Shown: positions 55,160 to 64,000 of the stretch, in pieces
Position numbering within the stretch: the first letter of the stretch is position 1
How the letters are laid out: the number at the start of each line of letters is the position of its first letter
Assembly: GCF_000327385.1 (NCBI RefSeq)
Contig: NW_008706746.1
Location: 3,421,107-3,485,106, forward strand
Source: Lottia gigantea
Taxonomy: Eukaryota; Mollusca; Gastropoda; Lottiidae
DNA: 64,000 nt
Direction of reading: 5' to 3'
Program-made: the position numbers and the translations under genes
Notes under the pieces: generated by a model
What the model was told of the DNA's origin: nothing
The model's database searches: none
What the model saw: only the letters and a program-made list of their open reading frames with translations

Positions 55160-58100
55160 ATGAACGGTAAGTCTATTAGAAAGTAAGGGGGGATAATGCA
55201 TGTCACCGTTGTCTTTACCTGCCCGTGCGCATGAAATAAGTTAATGAAGGTACGTGTATAATACGACTATACGTTTGAATGGATGTTCAGTACGTTTGAT
55301 ATTCCCAAAAGAACAAAAAATAATATGCTTTATTTTGAATATAATTCAAGACAAATATTCGTAGTATATTAGCCTAACATTGGGTTGAAACCGACTATTA
55401 TGACAATGAAATATTACTATAGGCTACTTACCATTCGTTACATTAATCTAAAACTTATATACAAGTATTTAATTTAGGAGTATCGCCCCCTTATTTTACC
55501 AACACACACTTCATATGGCTAGTTGTTGTGAAGCCAAATAATCCGAATCGAATATCTCTCCAGTTAAAATGAATAATCACTTAAGTTATATACAGAAGAG
55601 TGTGGCTTGCAGGAGGTTTTTAACAGGGCACGTAACATAAAAACGCTGAAAGTAAGTGAACTTACGTCAGTACACATTATAATGCTTGTTTCATTGCCCA
55701 TTACAAGGGATACAGAGATAGATGTAAAACTCAATTTTTCAAACCACACTAGGTATTTTAAAAAAAATTGTTATTTATTAAATCTTCAGCCGATCTAGCA
55801 GCCGTCATCAATGCCACCAATTTCCACAACCCTAATGTTGAACAACGGGAGTATTATCTGTCTATTTTGGATCAATGGGAACTTAAAGCTGATAGTATGC
55901 CTCCAGACCATATCGTTGCATATTTAGCTAATGCTGTATATGCTCTGAGATATAAGATTTGTTTCGAGCGGTTCGGAATTGAGTCGGATAATAGTGGCAC
56001 GTGGCATGATCCTGACCATATGGCAATGGCTACAGCTAAAAAGATTGAAGAAATTACATGGTAGGTATTAATAATGATCGACAAACATATTATATTTGTA
56101 AATTGAGCAGAACTTCACCGAGTTAAAAATCCTCACTTCGACACTTAAGAGTTCAATTTTAGATATGAATAGCATTTAAGACTTAACGTTTATTTCAATT
56201 TGAAGAGCAAATGACCATTTCCCTTTAAGTTTTAAAGTAATTAAACAATCTATAACATTAGTTCAGTTTGACAATAAATAGTTTCGAACATTTAAACATT
56301 TATCACAATCAAGTAACGGCAATATGTTTATGTTCATGGAGCAGTCTTAAGTATGATAATATGAGGTTTACATTTAGTGGTTGTTTGTTTTTCCAGTGAT
56401 ACGGCATTGGATGGACTCAGACAACCGATAGAAGAGCAAGTCTTGGCTTTGATACTGGAATCAACAACCATTGGTCCTAGAAGTACCCACCTTAACACAT
56501 GGAAAAAGTTTATATGTGACGAAGATTCACATTTTCACCAATATCTAAAAGTAAATATTTGGAACTAGTATCAACATTCTATAGTCATGTGTAAAGTCAT
56601 TGGTATTGTGTGCAGTGGCAGAGCAAGGTCTGACAGAAGGCAAAATAGCCGAGGTTGCCCGAATTTCTAACCTTGTTATGACAGTTATGCAAACGCCTTG
56701 CCCGAATAACCGGCCTTCGGGGCAATTTTATTGTATTTCTTAAACTTATTTATCTTAGTTAAGCTTTCAGGAATAAAAACCCTGGTTCCCATCTCACTCC
56801 ATTTAATGCTTCCACCCCATACAGGGCCTAAAAATACAAGCTTAACATAGTGAAATGCCTCAAAAGGTAATGTGACATTGGAAGCGATTGACTATTTTCT
56901 TGTATGTTTATTCATTTTAGACTTTACCAGTTGAAACGTGGAGGATAATTCTTAACCATTTTAAAAAAGATTTCCAACCAGTAGAAGGCGAGAATAGTCG
57001 TGACTTTGAGAATAGATTAAAACCGGGATTCGGTTATATAGTTGCTTCCTGTAAAAAATCACCGTAAGTCAGAAGCTAAACATTGTACCAGTTTTGGCAC
57101 TACACTGGAACTTACCATGTAGATTATGTGGACTTCTATTCTATTTTGGGTACTAATAACTTTTAAATGTATAGTGAATTAGCGGTAATAAGTTTCGACA
57201 ATATTTATCAGATTTACACTACAAGCTGTCTGTAAATTCTTAACCTTCAAAATTGATTTTTTCAGTCACTGGTCACTTCTTCAGACTGATTTAGCCAATT
57301 TATATTTATTTTTTGAAACCAATAAGATCGGTAAAAACAACGAAATAGAAACTTCAATGAAAGACCTTTCTTCAGAATTATATTATTTGATGGACAGAAA
57401 ACCATATGCGGTTAGTGTACCCTGTTTGTTACCATATTTACCAACACTCTTTTTTCAATATTTCCTCTATAATTCTATAGACATATTATATTATTGTTTG
57501 ATTACCATTGGTATTTCTCTACACTGTTTATTTCAAAGACACACGAATTCCCGAAACTTATTATATATTTCAATAGTTTTCTTCATTTTATTACATAAAC
57601 AGTAATCTTCAAACACTGACAAGACTCATCACGTTTAAAACTTCAACTGGGTGGTGTCTTGTCTATTAGAATTGTTACAAAGACAATGTATTGATATCAT
57701 CTCAGTTCAATTTTGTACCATTTTCCTCCAATAGTGCGGCTTAGTATATCTATGACTTACGTATTGTTTCCTGCATTGTGTACAGGCAGTGGGTAATGCT
57801 GAGTTTTGTAGACGCTCTATGAGTACATTGGTATCTGTTATGACAACTGCCTCAGAATCAGACTCAAAAAAATGTGTAGAGGTCGTTGACGAACAAATAA
57901 ACAAGTTAATTGACGCAATGAAGTAAGTAGCTAATAGCGATATTTATGGTCGCATTATGTTATATTTACAAATCCCTTAGGACAGATGAAATGAAAAAAT
58001 TATTCACTCACGTTAGATGCATTTTCCTCATTCCTAGATAATAAAAATTTATAACTAATATCCTCTAAAAAACAAAGGGGAGCCGAGGCCCCTCCCCACC

Positions 58101-61100
58101 CCTGCGCTACGCCACTGTTTTAGTCTCTCATGATATTGATGTACACAAGTAAACGGTGTCTTTATTATTAGTATTTATTATTGTCAGATATTGATGTAAC
58201 GAAATAGAAAATTGCATTTCTTGCTTTTACAGAGCCAACAATTTATTTGACGAATTATACCTAGATACGTTGGATTTTATAAAGAAGTTATGTTATAAAA
58301 CAACTGGACCAAAAGCACATTCCATAGTAGACAAAGTTGCACGTTATTGGGGAAACATAAAAACAGACAATATCAAGGTAAGTTAAAATATGTAATCGCA
58401 AGGTGTAAACAATGATACCCAATAATCATTTAACAGCAGTTTGAAATCCGGTTTGGTCACATGGTAAGGTGAAGAAAGTGAGCATAAGTGAACACACAGG
58501 ACAGAACATTCCTTGACCAAATACGATATTTTCCCTTCATTCCAGGACAAAAATGGGATATTTCTGAGTGTGGCATCGACTTTTGCTGAGTTTCTAGAAA
58601 ATTTAGAAGACGGGAGTTATGTAGAATACTTGCTTAGACCTATTCTTCGTGATCTCTTGACAAAACTTACTAAAAGGTATGTTTTTATATATTTTAAAAA
58701 GTATAAACCACATATTTGCTTGAATGGGCCAATATAGGAAGGCTATGTGTTATACTTTGAACATGGTAAAGATCCCTCGAAACATGTAATCGAAATACAT
58801 GTAAAGAAGGCCACTGTACTGACAAATGTTCCCTTTTTGCGCGTATTCATTTGTTCAATCTTGAGCAAATAGAACTTTATTTTTTCATCTTCTTTATTTC
58901 ATCTTTTTTACCTTATGATGATTTATTTGACAACAATTCCTTGTTAATTTGAATTTCAGTTCGAAAGACCACCAAAATCTCTGGATTAGATTGCTGACAG
59001 CGGCTATACAGTTTGATGGTCATGCGTGTAACGATGCAATATATTACACCCTTAACGACATGGCGAAATTCGTTAAGTGGAAGGTAGGAACCGATTCCTT
59101 TAAGTGGAATATTTTGAATCGTTTCACATTGAATGAACAATAAATAATAATTTGAAAACTTATTCTTAATCCAACGAATCTATTTGTATGAGTAATATAT
59201 TCTGTTGATTTCTTCCTAGTATATCGTTTATGTCCCATTATTGCAGCATATCTGCCCCATTTGACCGATTTCTAATGTGGTTCGACATTTGCAGGATTAC
59301 AAGGAAGATGGTAAATTTATACTGGGAGAAATATGTCGAAAGCGCATTTATAAGTCAGTTGGAAGTCGTGAAGCTAGAGATGAAGGAAGCCGACTCGATG
59401 ATATGTTTGAAAATTTTCTTAAGGAGCTGTCGTAAGTTATATAATTTTGGTTTGCTGTTGCCAAAGTTTTAACGACACTGCAACGTTATGTAGACGTGCC
59501 ATAGAATTCAGCGAAGGATACCCATTTTTTTTTGTACATGCTAAACCATGAACTAGGCTAATGCATGTTTGTATCGGCTCTCATTTATTGCAGAAAAAAT
59601 TACCTTAATTCACATATATTTCAGAAAGAACGGAAATAAAACTTTATTTCAGAAAAAAGGATATAGAACTAAGCGTATATTTCAGAAAGAGAGGATATAT
59701 ATACTATATTTCAGAAGGAAAAGATATAGAACTATATTTCAGAAGGAAAGGATATAGAACTAAACTTATATTTCAGAAAAAATACCATATTTCAGATAGA
59801 AAGGATATAGAGCGCTATTTCAGAAAGAAAGGATATAGAACGATATTTCAAAAAGAAGGGATATAGAACGATATTTAAAAAAGAAAGGGTATAGAACGAT
59901 ATTTAACAAAGAAACGATATTGAGCACTAATTCAGAAAGAAAGGATATAGAACAATATTTAACAAAGAAAGGATATAGAACTAAGCTTATTTCAGAAAAA
60001 AAAAACTATATTTCAGAAAGAAAGGGTATAGAGCGCTATTTCAGAACGAAAGGATATAGAACTATATTTAAAAAAGAAAGGGTATAGAACGATATTTCAG
60101 AAAGAAAGGATATAGAACTTTATTTCGGAAAGAAAGGGTATAGAATGATATTTCGGAAAGTAAGGATATAGAACTTTATTTCGGAAAGAAAGGATATAGA
60201 ACGATATTTCGGAAAGAAAGGGTATAGAACGATATTTCAGAAAGTAAGGATATAAGATAAGGTTATGTACAATAAAAACAAACTGAATCTACAATTTTAT
60301 AAGCTTGTAGTCTTTCTGTCAATAAGAAAAATAACATTTTATTTTTGTTACAGAAAAGCTAAGATAATTAATCTATATGTAGATATGATAGCCGACCATG
60401 TTTTAGTTATTATTGAAGAAAGAGCTATACCTTTGTTTGAAAGTGTACAGACAGGGGCCAGAAGTTTGAGGGATGTGATCACGATCAAGGTATGCTTAAA
60501 CATGAAAATCCACAACGTCTGAAGAATTTAAAACATATTATCTCGATTTTCCGTCAGTTTGCAAACAAATATACGTTTATCTCCCTTTGATTATTAACGC
60601 TTTGTGATATTTGCAACGGGTGCTATCATCGGACCAGGGCTACTCTTTTAGAACACTTAGTGCCATTCTGTATCTTGTACTGTCAACTGAAAATAACTTT
60701 TACAAAGTCTGCATAGCTTATAATGATTATTTGATATAATTTTTGCAATTCAAAAACGTTTCAGGAACATAGAATGGTGATATTTGATTCATTTGTACGA
60801 TTGACAGATATCCTTAAGATTGAAGACTATCCATGGACTATATATTATTCACAGCGCGGTTTGGGTGAACTAGGCAACTATTGTATTAAAGGCCTGGTGT
60901 ATGTATCTTTTAGAGATTTCAAAACTTATTATTTTCTTCCTTTATATTCATTGTTATGTGGACTGCGTATTCACAAAGATGTCCATTACATGACTGTGTA
61001 TCCGTGCACGAATTTCTATATATAATATGATATGAATACCATTAAAGGGACAAGTGCGCCATTTGTTTTTACCAAGCGCACTAAAGTCTCAGAAATGGCA

Positions 61101-64000
61101 ATTTTTATTAATACTTTTCACAGCTCACCGTTGAAATTTGAGCCTTCAAATCAACCTCCCAAATCTGTCCCTTTAAAAGATAAATTGAGACATTTTATAG
61201 AATATGTTTGCGATATCAGCATCCGCTGGAAGCGAACGTAACTTGTCATCTACCTACCTACCTAGAAAATCTATTTTATAACCACAGGTATCTGAAATTT
61301 CCCAAATTTATTTTTTAACTAGGAAATGAGTAGGATTAGTAGGGAAACTTCAAATACCTGTGATATAACATTGTGGCCTTGCAAATGAAATCGTTTATAT
61401 GATATAATGACAAATACAATTTCTACTCTAAATTTAATAGCAAAGCATCGTGACCTTTTATAGAAATCTCAATATTTAACATTGTGACCTGCATATGAAA
61501 TCCATTATGTAAACTTGTGACAAATAAAAATTCTCATCTAAATTTGATAGACGTTTAGAAACTCCCATTATGAAATAGAGCACTGTGACATTGTATGGAC
61601 ACTTAATATATTAATCGTTTTGTATCGTAACCTGTGTAGAAAAACGTTTTTTTAATTTTAGAACTGGAAAAGATTTAACAGAGAGTGAAATCAAGATTTT
61701 GATAGATTTTACCACAACTGTCTTAAAAGGAGATTTCATAGATAAGGATGAAAATAGTCCTGGTGGTGTATTTTATGATCTTTATTTACAAATCGGCGGT
61801 ATTTTGAAAGTGGTATGTACATATATATAAAGATAGCTTGCCAGGCAAGGTAATATACGCCCACTGGCAGCTTTGATTTTGAATAAAAATATTTAGCAGT
61901 ACAATAACAATCACCAGTATGAAATATTCAACCTTCAGTCATACACTTCTTTTAAACTCTTCTTTTAGCACAACACTGAATAATATTGAGTATGAGTTAT
62001 TACCCTAGTTCTTGAAAACGTGTTCAATCTTTAGCTCGTGAAAACTCTAGAAGGCAAATATTCAATCTTCAGGATTGAATAATAAAACCAAGTTTTGTCA
62101 AAATCCAGAAAGAATCATGCCTTTTAGTGTTTAATTTGAAAGCGGTTTCAAGAAGAAGGGCAATAACTCATACTTAATATTTTTCAATTCTTCTGATTTT
62201 CATAGGGTTCATCCTTGGGTGATAACAAACACTCATGCCAAGTTTCGTCAAAATCCGACAAGAATTGTCCCTTCTAGAGTGTTTACAAGCTAAAATTTTA
62301 ACGCGTTTTCAAGAACAATGGCAATAACTCATACTAATTATTTTTCAATTTTTCAAAATGGTTCATCCATGGGTGATAACCAACACTCATGCCAAGTTTC
62401 TTCAAAATCCGTCAAGAATTGTGCCTTCTAGAGTGTTTACGAACAAAAAATTGAACGCGTTTTCAAGAACAAGGGCAATAACTAAAACTAAATATTTATC
62501 AATTTTTCTGATTTTCGATAGGGTTTATCCTTGGGTGATTACAAACACTCACACCAAGTTTCGTCAAAATCCATCAAGAATTATGCCTTCTAGAGTGTTT
62601 ACAAGCCAAAATTGAACGCGTTTTCAAGAACAAGGGCAATAACTCATACTAAATATTTTTCAATTTTTCTGATTTTCGATAGGGTTTATCCTTGGGCGAT
62701 AACGAACACTCATACCAAGTTTAATCAAAATCCGTCATGAATTGCACCTTCTAGAGTGTTTACGAGCGTTTCAAGAACAAGGGCAATAACTCATAGTAAA
62801 TATTTTTCGATTCGTCTGTTTTCAATAGGGTTCATCCTTAGGTGATTACAAACAACCATACCAAATCGAAATCAGTCAAGAATTGTGCCTTGTAGAGTGT
62901 TTACGAGCAATTGTGGACGGACGGACCGACAGACAGACGAATCATTGGAATGAGGTGACGGCAATATACGCCCCCCCATTTTCATGTGGGCGTATAAAAA
63001 TTACACAACAAACTAATATATATTAACCGTGTTTCAAGTTTTTTGTGTGCCAATATCATGAAATGTTTCCTGTTGGTCGAAGATCTTGTACATAATATTT
63101 GCTGCCAGAAGATTTTATTCAAACTAATTAAATACATATCGAACATACATATTATATTATAGTTATGCATTTCACCGCGTTTTTTTTATATGGACATGAC
63201 CGATTGCAGTAAGAAAATTACTTTTATGTCAGCTTGCAGATAAAGATGAACTAAGAAAAAATCCCCAAATCATCAAATTATTTTTAAAAACTTTGACGCA
63301 CGATGATGATGGTATTTGTCAACGAGGAGCCATGCTTTTTAATGAGCTTGGAACAAAGGCAGCACCTGCTCTTGCTCCGTATTTGGGAGTCATCTTAGAG
63401 GCCTTTTTGGACAAGCAACAAAGCCACCTGTTGTGTAAGTATACAAAAACTATAAAGAAAATCTTTTGAAGAAAATTTAAACCGAAACTAAATGAAAAAC
63501 GAACATGGTTTGTGTCATCATACTCAAAAAAAGAAACTACAATGATTTTAAGAATGAGCACGAAGATAATTATTGTGAGAACTTGGAATCCTTACAATGA
63601 CCTATTTCATGAACTAATAATTATCCGTTGAACAAGTTTCATATTATCATTTCATATTATTATTATTATTATTTCATATTCATATTTTTCATATAACGTT
63701 CTGTGTGTGTGTTATTACCTCAGAAGAAGCGTTGCTCCTGATTATGTTTACTAATTCAGATAATTTACCAGCTATTTACAATGAGAACCCCGAAGCAATG
63801 AAGGATTATTTCCAGAAGCTGATAGACCTGATTGAAGATGCAGACAGTAATATTATTACAACTATTTATATGTTATTGACTGCTATCGCTAAAAAACAAC
63901 CAATGGTTCGTAAACCGTTCATATCTTTTATTAAATTCCTGAATAGCATAAACAAGCAAATATCGTTCTTAATCGTAGTTAGTCTTTTCAAATTTAAAAT
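55160..64000 (+). CDS. Unrecognised all-helical repeat protein, 5' part (15 exons, runs off window)
   Basis: Exons: 55160-55166 (ATGAACG), 55790-56060, 56397-56550, 56921-57063, 57266-57410, 57786-57922, 58233-58377, 58546-58676, 58960-59083, 59295-59431, 60354-60489, 60765-60898, 61662-61812, 63233-63434 and 63721 onward. All have AG/GT borders. The seven-base first exon joins exon 2 in phase, giving MNADLAAVINATNFHNP. From exon 2 to 13 the phases alternate 2,0,2,0 and exon lengths are mostly 124-154, implying a two-exon repeat of about 90-96 residues. Sequences are amphipathic helices such as FIKKLCYKTTG and KLFLKTLTHDDD, reminiscent of HEAT/ARM solenoids. No signal peptide, transmembrane segment or known motif was seen. 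The last junction as read creates a TAA although exon 15 stays open. Function unknown. Confidence 0.82.
56613..56700. mobile_element. hAT-like end fragment
   Basis: CAGTGGCAGAGCAAGG resembles hAT inverted-end sequences (CAGTGGCG...AGC type). No matching partner end with an 8-bp duplication was found nearby in this intron. A second isolated end, CCTGCGCTACGCCACTG, closes at 58117 in another intron. Both look like remnants. Confidence 0.3.
59600..60256. repeat. About 28-bp minisatellite with splice-acceptor-like units
   Basis: Units of the form AAAGGATATAGAACGATATT, TCAGAAAG recur some twenty times with variants (TTTCGG, TTTAAC, extra TAAGCTTA). Each unit carries TATTTCAG, a 3' splice-site-like motif. 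The array lies in the intron before exon 60354-60489, ending about 100 bases upstream of the true acceptor. A 62-residue frame over it is spurious. Confidence 0.85.
61046..61172. mobile_element. TTAA-flanked MITE family 1, short copy
   Basis: TTAA at 61042-61045 and 61173-61176 flanks AGGGACAAGTGCGCC and a right end reading inward as AGGGACAGATTTGG. The interior shares CTCAGAAA and TTCACAGCTCAC with the copy at 26077. It is 127 bp and lies in the intron between exons 60765-60898 and 61662-61812 of the helical-protein gene. Confidence 0.65.
61829..63000 (-). mobile_element. TATACGCCC-ended repeat, copy 3 (inverted, longest)
   Basis: It begins AAAGATAGCTTGCCAGGCAA, GGTAATATACGCCC and ends CCCATTTTCATGTGGGCGTA, TAAAAA, the reverse of copies 1 and 2. 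It holds about six or seven internal units (TTCTAGAGTGTTTAC, AAGAACAAGGGCAATAACTC) versus three or four in the other copies. It starts 17 bases after the donor of exon 61662-61812. Confidence 0.8.

Noticed and set aside
56613-58117. A single hAT element from CAGTGGCA (56613) to CCACTG (58117)
   Set aside because: Four well-supported exons of the helical-protein gene lie between these ends, so they are better read as separate remnants.

Overview
This window is animal nuclear DNA: AT-rich, with GT-AG introns, interspersed repeats and three assembly gaps. A TRPM channel gene, a thioester protein with a C-terminal netrin-like tail, and short elements flanked by TTAA suggest a lophotrochozoan, most likely a mollusc. 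That taxon is an inference; no sequence search was run.

Layout. Bases 1-17.8 kb hold no exon I can support. They contain a solo LTR (1613-2686), a TTAA-flanked miniature element, a 33-bp minisatellite broken by an assembly gap, a large repeat rich in CCGGAAGT and AGGTCA motifs, and several small tandem arrays. From 17793 to 28434 (+) lie the last six coding exons of a TRPM1/3-like cation channel, covering S2-S6, the TRP box, the coiled coil and the C-terminal tail. After about 3 kb of 3' UTR and intergenic DNA comes a convergent gene on the minus strand (54348 down to 31456). It resolves into 37 phase-consistent exons encoding 1717 residues: an alpha-2-macroglobulin/complement thioester protein with a GCGEQ thioester, a candidate catalytic histidine, a Thr/Pro-rich linker and a six-cysteine NTR/C345C-type domain. 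A small two-exon gene on the plus strand (35764-36419) appears nested in one of its introns. About 0.8 kb upstream, head to head with it, starts a plus-strand gene (ATG 55160) running off the window. It encodes an unrecognised all-helical protein whose exons alternate strictly in phase, consistent with a repeat solenoid.

Functional reading. The thioester protein should be secreted and act in innate immunity. The TRPM channel is a membrane cation channel. The helical protein shares an 811-bp divergent intergenic region with the thioester gene, so the two could be co-regulated, but its function is unknown.

Mobile DNA. Introns are dense with small elements: two solo LTRs with 4-bp target duplications, a hAT-type miniature element with an imperfect 8-bp duplication, two or three TTAA-flanked families, several short foldbacks, three copies of a TATACGCCC-ended repeat and two inverted copies of the CCGGAAGT-rich repeat.
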